Counted from the stretch's first letter, positions 34,558 to 43,024 are shown. The stretch is 64,000 bases of DNA from Millionella massiliensis (GCF_900104655.1 NZ_FNWD01000002.1:2650246-2714245), one strand, 5' to 3'. Notes: a model not told the origin generated them from the sequence alone. Numbers and translations are program-made.

Positions 34558-35999
34558 CACCGGGTGCGTTTACCCCATTCTGGAAAAAAGCCCGGCTTGG
34601 TGCTAACAAAGAGATGAGCGGGGCAGACGTTCCGATCGATCCGGAATACATATTTGTAGCCGTATTCCAGGAGGTCACGGCCGACGGCGACACCATCCGT
34701 CGAAGCGTTGACATCACACAGAAGCTGGTTATCAAAAAGTGGCGCGACACTACCCAAGGAACAGCCTTCAGCTATATCGCGACCATTGTCCCCACCCCCG
34801 ACTGCTACGCCAAACACAAGGACATCGGCAAAGTATTTCAGTATGGCGGCGACAAAGGTGATTTCTCCGGTTTTGTGGTATACCAGACCTTTGACGGCAC
34901 TCCGGTAGCTATCAGTCGTTACCGTGAAGGTCAGGTTTCACGCTATGAATACTTTCCGCAAATTACCGAGAAGAATATCGACAGCGTGGCCACCGTCATG
35001 AACGAAGTGATGGGCGACAACGTATCGTTCCAGTCCGGCACACCGAAGATGTTTGCCATCGGCGTAGAGAACACGGATGATCCGCAAAAATTATACAAGA
35101 CCGAAGAAGTTGTAGTTGTTGGCCATCGTTCCAATCCGTGGACCATCAAGATTTACTATCACCCCATCGGAATTCCCAACCCTTCCGATTTTCCGTTGTA
35201 TGAATCACCAATTATTGACCCTAATCCCGGTGGAGGCGGTGGTGGCGCGATCGGAGGAGAAGGAAGCGTTGACTCAAACAAAAAGCCAGATAGATTTACC
35301 CGACAATGCAACAATACCGAAACTTCCGGGAAATCCGCATCTGGTAAACTGTACGACATGCTCACGCATTGTAGTAAAAACAGTTATATAAACAACAGCA
35401 TCGGATTTTCGGATTTCAAAGCAGCCATAACCAGTCGCAACACCGTTGAACACGGAACGACCTTACAGGGATACGTGGATTCTGAAGGCGTAGTGCTGAC
35501 CCCGTTGGAAACGGCTCCAAATTCAGATGCATTTCTGAATCTCAGAACATCAGAACATACGATTGCCATGCTTCACAGTCATCCCGTTTCCCATGCGACC
35601 CAACCGTCTGAAACCGATATCTTGACTTTGGCACAATCATTGGAGGGTTGCCCCCATATGCAGGCAAGTTTTATTTTTGTCGGCACGGACGTCTATTGCC
35701 TACAGGTTGTCGATCCTGCCAAAGCCAAAGCCTTTGGCAAAGCTACTGTGATCGATGACAAGGGTCATTTCAGTAAGAACTGTCCAGCAGGGACAGCTTG
35801 GTATGAGGCTGTAGATCGCTTCAGTGACATGGACGGTTTTTCCGAGAATGAGCAAGCGTGTGCTCAATTCGCATACGTATTGAATAAGACAGATGCAGGT
35901 ATAGTCCTTTCCCGAAAAGGCGTCAATGCTGCCACATTTCAGGCATACGGAGTTCGGACCAACAAAAAAGGCGAATACTACCCCTCCATATGCCAATAA
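34554..35999 (+). CDS. JAMM/JAB-like metalloprotease-domain protein, main part
   Basis: 481 residues in this frame. Residues about 1-200 are an unassigned beta-rich domain (SGADVPIDPEYIFVAVFQEV). At 184-190 there is EEVVVVG, like the TonB-box-type strings common in exported Bacteroidota proteins. A Gly-rich linker follows (about 225-237). The C-terminal half has a JAB/JAMM-like site: HSHP at 341-344, S352 and D355 (H-x-H-x8-S-x2-D, one residue longer than the classic x7 spacing), with E299 (NTVEHG) as a possible general acid. JAMM proteases in exported polymorphic-toxin-like proteins are known. The frame has no signal of its own; it comes from the upstream overlapping frame. Two tandem small secreted proteins follow, the first 20 bp away. 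Confidence 0.7.
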   Translation: MTPGAFTPFWKKARLGANKEMSGADVPIDPEYIFVAVFQEVTADGDTIRRSVDITQKLVIKKWRDTTQGTAFSYIATIVPTPDCYAKHKDIGKVFQYGGDKGDFSGFVVYQTFDGTPVAISRYREGQVSRYEYFPQITEKNIDSVATVMNEVMGDNVSFQSGTPKMFAIGVENTDDPQKLYKTEEVVVVGHRSNPWTIKIYYHPIGIPNPSDFPLYESPIIDPNPGGGGGGAIGGEGSVDSNKKPDRFTRQCNNTETSGKSASGKLYDMLTHCSKNSYINNSIGFSDFKAAITSRNTVEHGTTLQGYVDSEGVVLTPLETAPNSDAFLNLRTSEHTIAMLHSHPVSHATQPSETDILTLAQSLEGCPHMQASFIFVGTDVYCLQVVDPAKAKAFGKATVIDDKGHFSKNCPAGTAWYEAVDRFSDMDGFSENEQACAQFAYVLNKTDAGIVLSRKGVNAATFQAYGVRTNKKGEYYPSICQ

Positions 36000-36019
36000 A
36001 CCACTAAAAAAGGACAATC

Positions 36020-36505
36020 ATGAAACGTTTGATTTTATCATTGCTAGCTCTGGGTTGCATCACCCTGGCGCAGGCACAACAGAAAACAACACTCGCAGAG
36101 TGCAACGGAGATACCGTTGCCTATCTCAAAAAAAATTTCGTAGAAGGCAAGCAACGTTTTATCGGGCAACCTGTCTCGCTCATATTGGACGAGTGGAGAA
36201 GCCAACTTCCCGTTGGAAAACTAATCTTCGCTTCAACAGGGTGGCAGCAGGATAAAAGCAAAGCACATCTGATTAATGGTATTGTCCTGTATTTTATTAC
36301 CAATGAAGAGCTGGGATTAAGAGACATGCAAAAAAAACCATATACCATACTCAACATCTCCCTGGCTCCCCCATACCATGATAATATACGGGATATTTAT
36401 CATCTTCGAGATTCGGAAAACGAAGCTCTCGGACCTAAATTATATGACCGAATCAAAGATTACATCGTTACTGATGTAAGTGATTTTGAGATGAGGAGAC
36501 AATAG
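36020..36505 (+). CDS. Small secreted protein, tandem copy 1
   Basis: 161 residues with a clear signal peptide (MKRLILSLLALGCITLAQA). The mature part (about 140 residues) has TVAYLKKNFVEGKQRFIGQP, SLILDEWRSQLPVGKLIF and GIVLYFITNEELGLRDMQKK; no catalytic motif and no family recognised. The gene starts 20 bp after the JAMM protein stop, so they are probably co-transcribed. Its size, export signal and position right after a toxin-like gene fit an immunity or inhibitor protein (inference). The next gene is a near-identical copy. Confidence 0.75.
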   Translation: MKRLILSLLALGCITLAQAQQKTTLAECNGDTVAYLKKNFVEGKQRFIGQPVSLILDEWRSQLPVGKLIFASTGWQQDKSKAHLINGIVLYFITNEELGLRDMQKKPYTILNISLAPPYHDNIRDIYHLRDSENEALGPKLYDRIKDYIVTDVSDFEMRRQ

Positions 36506-36513
36506 AAACTGAC

Positions 36514-36568
36514 ATTCCCGGCTTGGAGCCGTCATTTTTTGAGACAGGCGACGGACCAAGCCGGGAAT
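36514..36568. repeat. Palindromic spacer element, copy 1
   Basis: A 13-bp stem (36514-36526 with 36556-36568) plus an inner 5-bp stem (36529-36533 with 36550-36554) around a loop containing TTTTTT. The T run is in the loop, so it is not a normal terminator. It separates the two tandem genes and recurs after the second. Confidence 0.75.
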
Positions 36569-36586
36569 TACATTCATGGAAGGGCC

Positions 36587-37072
36587 ATGAAACGCTTGAT
36601 TTTATCATTGTTAGCCCTGGGGTGCATCACCCTGGCGCAGGCACAACAGAAAACAACACTCGCAGAATGCAACGGAGATACCGTTGCCTATCTCAAGAAA
36701 AATTTCGTAGAAGGCAAGCAACGTTTTATCGGGCAACCTGCCTCGCTCATATTGGACGAGTGGAGAAGCCAGCTTCCCGTTGGGAAATTAATTTTCGGTT
36801 CAACAGGGTGGCAGCGGGATAAAAGCAAAGAAGACCTGATTGATGGTATTGTCCTGTATTTTATTACCAATGAAGAGCTGGGATTAAGAGACATGCAAAA
36901 AAAACCATATACCATACTCAACATCTCCCTGGCTCCCCCATACCATGATAATATATGGGACATTTATCATCTTCAAGATTCGGAAAACGAAACACTCGGA
37001 CCTAAATTATATGACCGAATCAAAGATTACATCGTTACTGATGTAAGTGATTTTGAGATGAGGAGACAATAG
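36587..37072 (+). CDS. Small secreted protein, tandem copy 2
   Basis: 161 residues, differing from copy 1 at 9 positions (about 94% identical). The signal peptide is unchanged. The changes cluster: three adjacent to each other in the segment KSKEDLIDGI (KSKAHLINGI in copy 1), others at PASL, FGSTGWQRD, NIWD, HLQD and ETLG. Charge changes dominate (Ala to Glu, His to Asp, Asn to Asp), which is what one expects of partner-specific immunity proteins under selection, but a recent duplication alone would also look like this. The ATG at 36587 is chosen by comparison with copy 1; a longer frame starts in the spacer. Confidence 0.75.
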   Translation: MKRLILSLLALGCITLAQAQQKTTLAECNGDTVAYLKKNFVEGKQRFIGQPASLILDEWRSQLPVGKLIFGSTGWQRDKSKEDLIDGIVLYFITNEELGLRDMQKKPYTILNISLAPPYHDNIWDIYHLQDSENETLGPKLYDRIKDYIVTDVSDFEMRRQ

Positions 37073-37080
37073 AAACTGAC

Positions 37081-37135
37081 ATTCCCGGCTTGGAGCCGTC
37101 ATTTTTTGAGACAGGCGACGGACCAAGCCGGGAAT
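37081..37135. repeat. Palindromic spacer element, copy 2
   Basis: The 55-bp palindrome at 36514-36568 recurs here exactly 567 bp later, as part of the tandem duplication. Confidence 0.75.
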
Positions 37136-37255
37136 TACATTCATAGAATGGCATGAAACGAGTGCGCAACACGCGCTCTATTTTGTGTTTTGTGTTACAT
37201 TTGTTCCACCATACCACCACAATGTATGGAATCTCATTAAACTAAAGAGATACGT

Positions 37256-38893
37256 ATGTCGATGATTCCGACTCGACATATCAGTGCTTTCCCACAATGT
37301 CTGTTCGGTCTGGTACTCATCTGCTGGCCACTGCTCGACACCGACCCGGCAAACGCTATCACCCCCCGAAGGATCGGCCTTGGGAGTTGCCTCGTGCTAC
37401 TCCTTGTCAGCTCCATCGCACTGCGTAGACGCCCCATCCACGGCCAACCAACAGACTGGGCCATGCTGGCCTGCGCGTTATGGTACACCGGCCGGGCCGT
37501 CTGGTCCGATACCCCGCTTGACCCGTACGACCTGCTGAACAGTTTTATCCTGCTGTGCAGTTACGCATGGTGTCGACTGGAGGGAACCCGTATCGTGCTA
37601 CCTGCGCTATTTCTGTCCGGCGTGATCCAAAGCATCGTGGCACTGGCGCAGTGTGCCGGGACGACCGCGTCCCGACACTCCTACTACGACCTGACCGGTT
37701 CATTTCCCAATCCCGGTCCGCTCGGCGGGTGGCTCTGCATCGCCACCCTGGCTGCCCTGATACTCAGCCAACGTGCGTGGCAGACACGCAACCTGCTACA
37801 AATCGTACCACTCTCCCTGGGAAGTCTCATTCTTGCCGGGACACTGCTGCTCACCGACTCCCGCGCCGCATGGCTGGGCGTTGTTGCCGGTGCATTCGTT
37901 TGGATCGGCACCCGGCGATTCCGCCACAGACCTCTGCTTTTCATCAGTATGGGCCTCACCCTGCTGCTCGGTACCACATTCCTGTACCATTACAAGAAGG
38001 AATCTGCCGACGGCCGACTTTTCATCTGGCATGTGTCGGCCGAATGGATCGCAGAGCGACCGATCGCCGGCCACGGTATCGGGAGTTTTCAAGATCAATA
38101 TATGTTTGCCCAGGCCGGCTATTTTGCCCGGCATCCCGCCTCGTACGGTCGGCAAATCGCCGATCAGGTCGACCGCCCCTTTAACGAATGGATCGGCATC
38201 GCCTGTGAGCAGGGAGCGATCGGCACGCTACTCAGCCTGCTGCTGTTCGGATTGGTGTACAGAGCGAACAGGGGGAGCACCGTTCTGGTGCTGCTAACCG
38301 GATTGATCGTATTCGGACTATTTTCCTACCCGTCGGCTTTCCTTTCGTTCGGCATGGTACTGGGCGCATTGCTGGCCGGTTGCCCCACCGACGGCCCGAG
38401 TGACTCCTGTCGGAGGTTATCGCCGGGAATTTCGGGCGCAGTCTGCGCAATCATACTGGCCACTGGAGGCGCAGTGCTTGGTACCGTCTATCGGAACGGT
38501 TCGACCGAGCGGAGCCGATATATACGATTGCGCGAAGCATCGCTGGAGATACAGAAGCCGCAAATCGACATTCCACGACTCGAAACACTGGCAAGCCGGC
38601 TGCCGATTGCCGAATTCTATGTAGATTTGGGCGACCGGCTGCTCGACCGCCAAGAGATCGAGCGGGCGAAACACTACTACCGGCAGGCCATGCAGATGAT
38701 CCCTTCACGCCTACGTCCGTACGACGGTCTGTTTCGGGCCTACCTATCAGCCGGTCAGACCGACTCCGCCACCCGGATCGCCCGACACATCGTTGCCATG
38801 CCCCTGAAGGTCAGCAACACCACAACGATTCGTATTCGACACCAGGCAAAGGAGTGGCTGGAACGACAACCACGGCTCTTTCCTGAAAATTAG
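37256..38893 (+). CDS. O-antigen ligase-like (Wzy_C) membrane protein with C-terminal TPR region
   Basis: 545 residues with about ten hydrophobic segments between residues 10 and 400. The large periplasmic loop has the Wzy_C-type signature (GRLFIWHVSAEWIAERPIAG, HGIGSFQDQY, FNEWIGIACEQGAIGTLLS), and TGSFPNPGPLGGWL precedes it. Residues about 440-540 form a soluble TPR-like tail (FYVDLGDRLLDRQEIERAKH, YYRQAMQMIPSRLRPYDGLF). Such proteins transfer or polymerise lipid-linked glycans, or O-glycosylate proteins. No surface-polysaccharide cluster is adjacent, so its acceptor is unknown. A possible -7 box (TACATTTG, 37196-37203) lies 52 bp upstream. Confidence 0.82.
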   Translation: MSMIPTRHISAFPQCLFGLVLICWPLLDTDPANAITPRRIGLGSCLVLLLVSSIALRRRPIHGQPTDWAMLACALWYTGRAVWSDTPLDPYDLLNSFILLCSYAWCRLEGTRIVLPALFLSGVIQSIVALAQCAGTTASRHSYYDLTGSFPNPGPLGGWLCIATLAALILSQRAWQTRNLLQIVPLSLGSLILAGTLLLTDSRAAWLGVVAGAFVWIGTRRFRHRPLLFISMGLTLLLGTTFLYHYKKESADGRLFIWHVSAEWIAERPIAGHGIGSFQDQYMFAQAGYFARHPASYGRQIADQVDRPFNEWIGIACEQGAIGTLLSLLLFGLVYRANRGSTVLVLLTGLIVFGLFSYPSAFLSFGMVLGALLAGCPTDGPSDSCRRLSPGISGAVCAIILATGGAVLGTVYRNGSTERSRYIRLREASLEIQKPQIDIPRLETLASRLPIAEFYVDLGDRLLDRQEIERAKHYYRQAMQMIPSRLRPYDGLFRAYLSAGQTDSATRIARHIVAMPLKVSNTTTIRIRHQAKEWLERQPRLFPEN

Positions 38894-38963
38894 TCTCGAT
38901 CCGACGGAGCCGCCTGTCCTCCCGAAAATGGACATTCAGATACATTATTACGCTATATTTTAC

Positions 38964-38971
38964 TATATTCG
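38964..38971 (+). promoter_or_regulatory. -7-like box of the transglutaminase-like gene
   Basis: TATATTCG matches TAnnTTTG except for one base and ends 3 bp before the ATG at 38975, so the transcript would be leaderless or nearly so. Confidence 0.4.
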
Positions 38972-38974
38972 TGT

Positions 38975-40519
38975 ATGAAACGACCTCTTCTTATACTTAC
39001 CGTAGGAGTGTCCGCAACACTCACCCTGGGCAGTTGCCAAAATGCCCTGCGCCAGGCTCGCCAGGCGGCCGAAGCGACCGCAAACCCCGAGATGCACCGC
39101 GTGGTCGAACACTTCCGCGACGACCCCGAAAAACTGCGGGCTGCTACCTACCTGTTTGAGGGACTCTCCGACCACGGGACCCATACATTCGACCTGATCG
39201 ACGTCTCCGGCCAGCCGACCCGGTTCAACCTGTATCGTCCAGGCGTCACCTCGGGCAACTACCAGTCGCTGCTCGACTCGGCCCGCCTGACCCTCCGCCG
39301 CCGCACCGAAAGCGACGCCCAGACCATGACCGCCGACTACATGATCCGAAACATAGACCAGGCATTCGAGAGCTGGCGCAACAATCCCTGGTCTCGCAGC
39401 TACTCCGATTCCCTGTTCCAGGCCTACATCCTGCCCTACCGAATCGACGCCGAAGAATTGACCGACTGGCGGAGCTTTTTCCAGGCACGATACACCCCGA
39501 TGGTTGACACGCTGACCGGTCCGAAAACCGTCCGCAACGTGGCCCGGATGATCATCCGCGACCTGCGCAGCTGGTATGGCTTTCACCCCGAAGCCCTGAT
39601 GCTCAAACCGATGCTCACCCCCCAAGAGGCCCTGGAGTATCACTGGGGCGAGTGCAATTCGATAGCCAGCATGTACGTGCTGGCCTTTCGCGCCATGGGG
39701 ATAGCCGCCACCAAAGATGTCATCCCGATTTGGGGCAACTCGAACGGCGGACATGCGGAAGCGGTCTATTTCGACGAAGAGGGCAATCCTGTGATGCTCG
39801 ACACCGGAGCCTGGCTGGGGGCCAATCCGCCCAAGGTCTATCGGGTGGAGTTCCACCGCCTGTCCGATGCACGTAATGTGCTCGGAAATCCGCATTACCG
39901 CGACGTCACCGCCGACTACGTAGCCACGAGCTGCCTCTCGGTGCCTTTCAACGACGCCCCTGCCGACGGGGAACACCCGACGCTGGCCGTCTTCCGGAAC
40001 GACCGTTGGCAACCGGTCATCCTCGCAGCGCCTGGCCAGCCGACCGTTTATCAAGGAGAGTCCGCGTCGCCCACCTCTGCGACAGAGCGGCAGGGCAGCC
40101 CGGCATACCGTTTCGAACAGGTCGGCCGCTCGATTCTCTACCTGCCGGTCTATGCCATGGGGCGGTCGGTACGGTTGGCCGGCCAACCGTTTCAGTTGGA
40201 CGCACGCGGCAATATTCAGCGTTTCACCGATTCCGACACCTCGCAGCGCGTGGAGGTCGACCTGACCACGCTGATCCGCCCGCAGGACCTCGACACCCTG
40301 CATTACGAAGATTACCAAGTGGCCTACTGGTTCGGCGGCGAGTGGCGGCCAAGCGAAACTCCCATCCGCCGGCACCCCGGCGCAACGCCTCAGCAGACCA
40401 CCTACAGCGTCACCCATGTTCCGCGCCGCAGCCTCTGCCTGCTGGTCGACCGCCACAGTGGCAAGAGTTACTTCCGTCGTATTTTCAACAGCTGGGACAG
40501 CATTCCGGAGCGGTTCTGA
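38975..40519 (+). CDS. Transglutaminase-like lipoprotein
   Basis: 514 residues with a lipobox (TLGSC). The central region has a transglutaminase-type Cys-His-Asp triad: Cys in EYHWGECNSIASMYVLAFRA, His in NSNGGHAEAVYFDEEGNPV, and Asp in VMLDTGAWLGAN. The C-terminal third is beta-rich (SILYLPVYAMGRSVRLAGQP). Bacterial members of this fold are mostly proteases or peptide-processing enzymes rather than cross-linkers. It is preceded, 81 bp away, by the O-antigen-ligase/TPR gene on the same strand. It is GC-rich, like the core genome and unlike the accessory DNA on either side. Confidence 0.82.
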   Translation: MKRPLLILTVGVSATLTLGSCQNALRQARQAAEATANPEMHRVVEHFRDDPEKLRAATYLFEGLSDHGTHTFDLIDVSGQPTRFNLYRPGVTSGNYQSLLDSARLTLRRRTESDAQTMTADYMIRNIDQAFESWRNNPWSRSYSDSLFQAYILPYRIDAEELTDWRSFFQARYTPMVDTLTGPKTVRNVARMIIRDLRSWYGFHPEALMLKPMLTPQEALEYHWGECNSIASMYVLAFRAMGIAATKDVIPIWGNSNGGHAEAVYFDEEGNPVMLDTGAWLGANPPKVYRVEFHRLSDARNVLGNPHYRDVTADYVATSCLSVPFNDAPADGEHPTLAVFRNDRWQPVILAAPGQPTVYQGESASPTSATERQGSPAYRFEQVGRSILYLPVYAMGRSVRLAGQPFQLDARGNIQRFTDSDTSQRVEVDLTTLIRPQDLDTLHYEDYQVAYWFGGEWRPSETPIRRHPGATPQQTTYSVTHVPRRSLCLLVDRHSGKSYFRRIFNSWDSIPERF

Positions 40520-40919
40520 CCTCCGCCACAACCGGAGATTACAATAGCCATCGGATTCAAAAACTAATATGTGCGGTGTCCCATTCGCCGACGCAAAAAG
40601 AGCAGAGGGAAGCAGTCCCAAGTTAACCTCTTCGACCAGAAACACTCATCCAGAAAAAACACATATGGTTCGTATAAAATTGTAAACTTCCACTACATTC
40701 CAACACACAAGAAGGGGGAATGTCAAAGCCCCGATAAATATAATACCACTCTTGTAACCTATAAGTCTACGACTGTTTTTTAGAGACGATTATTATTCAG
40801 AATTTGTATATAATATGAAAATTAAATCTAAAAAATCTGTCTTGTTTTATTCAAATCTATACCACACCTTTGGTTATTCATGACTTACGAAAACAAAAAA
40901 GTTTATCGGATATGATCCG
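40520..40919. other. AT-rich intergenic region, nothing recognised
   Basis: About 400 bp with no supported gene. It becomes strongly AT-rich after 40640 and leads into the degenerate tRNA-flank repeat. Confidence 0.4.
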
Positions 40920-41034
40920 AGTTGTGTGCGAATTGTGCGTGTCATCAACAAAAAGTTACGAAGAGCTCCTTAACTATTGATTTTGCAGGAACAATTGGAT
41001 TTGAACCATCGCCCCCCTGATTAAGACGTAGGGT
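40920..41034. repeat. Degenerate copy of the tRNA-Asn 3' half and downstream flank
   Basis: It aligns along its whole length with 42877-42990: GAGTTGTGTGCGAATTGTG versus GAGTTGTGTGCAAATTGTG, CATCAACAAAAAG versus CATCAACGAAAAAG, TTGAACCATCGCCCCCCTG versus TTGAACCTTGGACCCCCTG, and then GATTAAGAC versus GATTAACAG. It contains a decayed tRNA T-arm and anticodon side but no 5' half, so no functional tRNA. It marks the far edge of the DNA that holds the ISP remnant, like one end of an integrated element or a broken tandem tRNA copy. Confidence 0.7.
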
Positions 41035-41089
41035 TCGGAGGCCGGGGATGCGCAGGTAACAGGTAAGGCGGCGAATCACATGAAGGGGT

Positions 41090-42660
41090 CTATTGTTCGA
41101 GTTTGAGTTTCGGGAGCGAGTGGACGATCTTCATCGTTTCGAGCGAGAGGGTGATGACCCTCAGCAACAGGTTGTGGATGTACAGGTGGTCGTTGTGCTC
41201 GCGACACCAGTCGTTCGGATCGTTCGTAATCTGGCTGGCCTGGTCGGTTTTCACCGCATAGCGCTCTATGACCCACTCGATGGCCGACTTGCCGTTCACC
41301 ACGTATTCGCAGGCTTCGAGAGGTATGTCTTCGATGATGATGGCGTTGTTGAAAATGATGACCGATTTGTCGGCTGTTTTGCTGTTCTATTTGCCGAAAC
41401 GCTTTTTTTCGACCCGGTAGTTTATTTCTTCGCCGTACATCGAACGGTCGTCCATCGAGTAGAGTATGGCGGAATTTTCTTCGGCGCATTTCTTCGTCTC
41501 GTCGGTGTAAAGGCGAGGCGTGGCAGTCATATACAAACGGCGGGTGGCTCGCAAAAAATCGTTGTTATGTGCCCGTACAAAGGCGCTCTCTTTCTCATCC
41601 TTGAGCGTTACGCCGGTCGTTCGGTGTGCTTCGTCACAAATGATGAGATCGAACGTACCGAAGGCATCGTCGGTCTCTGCGAGCAGCTGTTCTTGGGCTC
41701 GCGAAATGACGTCGATGGATTGGTAGGTCGAAAATACGACGGTCAGCCCATCGGCATTGCGTCGGCGTGCATGCTGCAACTGCTTGACGATTGATGGTAC
41801 ATCGGTCGATGCGAGCATGGCCAAATCGACAATGCTTGTCAGGTTGTCGTCGTTTTTTTCGGCTTGCTTCGATACCTGAGGGTCGGAACAAATACAAATT
41901 GCCGTCGGGGGCTTCTGAGCTTGCTGCATCCAGGACCGTAGTGTCTGGTCCAGCAGGGCAATCGATGGTACCAGAAACAGTACCAATCCCCGGCCTCCGG
42001 TTTCGTTCTCGGCAATTCGTAACGAGGTGAAGGTTTTACCTGTACCGCAGGCCATAATAAGTTTGCCGCGGGAATGGACCGGGCGGCCCGTGTCTGGATC
42101 GAACTGAAAATATGTGTGGGTCTGATCGATTGCTACCTGTTGGTGCTCTTTTATTACGAGGGGTTTGGAGCGTGATGCCTTGCCGAAAATTCCCTGTTCA
42201 AAACTATTCCAGTCAACATTGTCGTTTTCGAGATCGATGAGGTTCATACGTGTCACCGGAGGATTCTGGTTCCGTATAGTCTGCTCTGCCGTGCTATTCC
42301 ATTTGTTTGTCGTCGAAATCCATAGTCGTTGTACGAAGCCGGTAGTGCCGGTATCTGTCTCGAAAAATTTACTCGATGTGGATAGGAAACTGTCTACCTC
42401 GGGCTTTGTGATAACTGCATCCGCCACATAGTATTTACACTGTATTGCCCAATATTCGCCGTCGATGGTACGTGCCGCAGGTCAATACCCGTGGCATCCT
42501 TCCGAGCTGATTGTGATACGAAAATTCCATCCATAGCCACACCTCTTCAAAAAGATTAGCGTATAGAACTGTGGTTTTTAGGTAGGCCTGCATCAGGCGT
42601 TCGAAACGGTCTCCTTTATCGCGTTCGGAGAGAGCCTATCTACGAAACTTATTGAGTATC
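41090..42660 (-). pseudogene. Type ISP restriction-modification enzyme remnant (nuclease-helicase N-part joined to C-end)
   Basis: Read on the minus strand: ERDKGDRFERLMQAYLKTTV and NLFEEVWLWMEFSYHNQ are the start of the Mrr-like nuclease part. DATGIDL then ARTIDGEYWAIQCKYYVADA follow in shifted frames (at least two single-base shifts near 42475-42520, plus a TAG near 42645). The helicase part has Walker A ACGTGKTFTSL and the box ICDEAHRT. A TAG at 41387-41389 is followed in the same frame by YVVNGKSAIEWVIERY and LLLRVITLSLETMKIVHSLP, which is the C-terminal tail of such enzymes. A full LlaBIII-type protein has about 1,600 residues; the rest of the helicase, coupler, methyltransferase and target-recognition parts are missing. 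Confidence 0.75.
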
Positions 42661-42910
42661 TGTGTTAAAAATCGTCATAGCAAAATAGGTCTAATAACAA
42701 ATAGTGAATTGGGGATAAATAAGAGGAAGAAACGTGTTGGTTTTGTAAAAGAGTTAATTCGATAGATTATCGTGCGGGTTCGAATAGGTTTGAACTTTTG
42801 AAAAGACAATGTTTGAGAACGATAATTGCACCCAGATGTGGGATATTTTAGAATTTCGCAGACAAGTTCATTTCGCGAGTTGTGTGCAAATTGTGTGTTC
42901 CATCAACGAA

Positions 42911-42940
42911 AAAGGGTTACGGAAAACTCCATAACCCTTT
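42911..42940 (-). terminator. Terminator downstream of tRNA-Asn
   Basis: A 12-bp stem with one G:U-type mismatch (42911-42922 with 42929-42940), followed on the minus strand by TTTTTCG. It begins 10 bp past the tRNA 3' end. Confidence 0.65.
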
Positions 42941-42950
42941 GATTTTTAAG

Positions 42951-43024
42951 CTCCTCGACAAGGACTTGAACCTTGGACCCCCTGATTAACAGTCAGGTGC
43001 TCTAACCAACTGAGCTATCGAGGA
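42951..43024 (-). tRNA. tRNA-Asn (anticodon GTT)
   Basis: 74 nt. The acceptor stem TCCTCGA pairs with TCGAGGA, the discriminator is G, and CCA is not encoded. The D arm is GCTC-AGTTGGTTA-GAGC, the anticodon loop reads CTGTTAA with GTT at 42988-42990 on the complement, and the T loop is GGTTCAAGTCC. Its 3' half plus downstream flank is duplicated in degenerate form at 40920-41034. Confidence 0.95.

Larger units (their letters stand above)
36020..37160 (+). repeat. 567-bp direct tandem duplication
   Basis: The unit 36020-36586 (gene plus 81-bp spacer) is repeated at 36587-37153. Shortly after the second spacer the sequence again reads GGCATGAAACG, the start of a third copy, and then diverges. 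The unit thus looks like an expandable array that has lost or never completed a third member. Confidence 0.85.

Noticed and set aside
34737-35125. EEVVVVG string in the JAMM protein as evidence for a TonB-dependent receptor
   Set aside because: It is an isolated short match in a protein with no plug or barrel; at most it is a shared exported-protein motif.
36514-36568. Palindrome between the tandem genes as an intrinsic terminator
   Set aside because: The T run is in the loop, not after the stem, and an identical element follows the second copy; called a repeat instead.
38963-40645. A 560-codon frame antisense to the transglutaminase-like gene
   Set aside because: The plus-strand protein has a lipobox and a Cys-His-Asp triad; the antisense product has no recognisable feature.
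40990-41034. A possible second tRNA gene (loop reads like anticodon CTT)
   Set aside because: The T stem is mismatched and there is no 5' half, D arm or acceptor partner; it is a degenerate copy of the tRNA-Asn 3' region.
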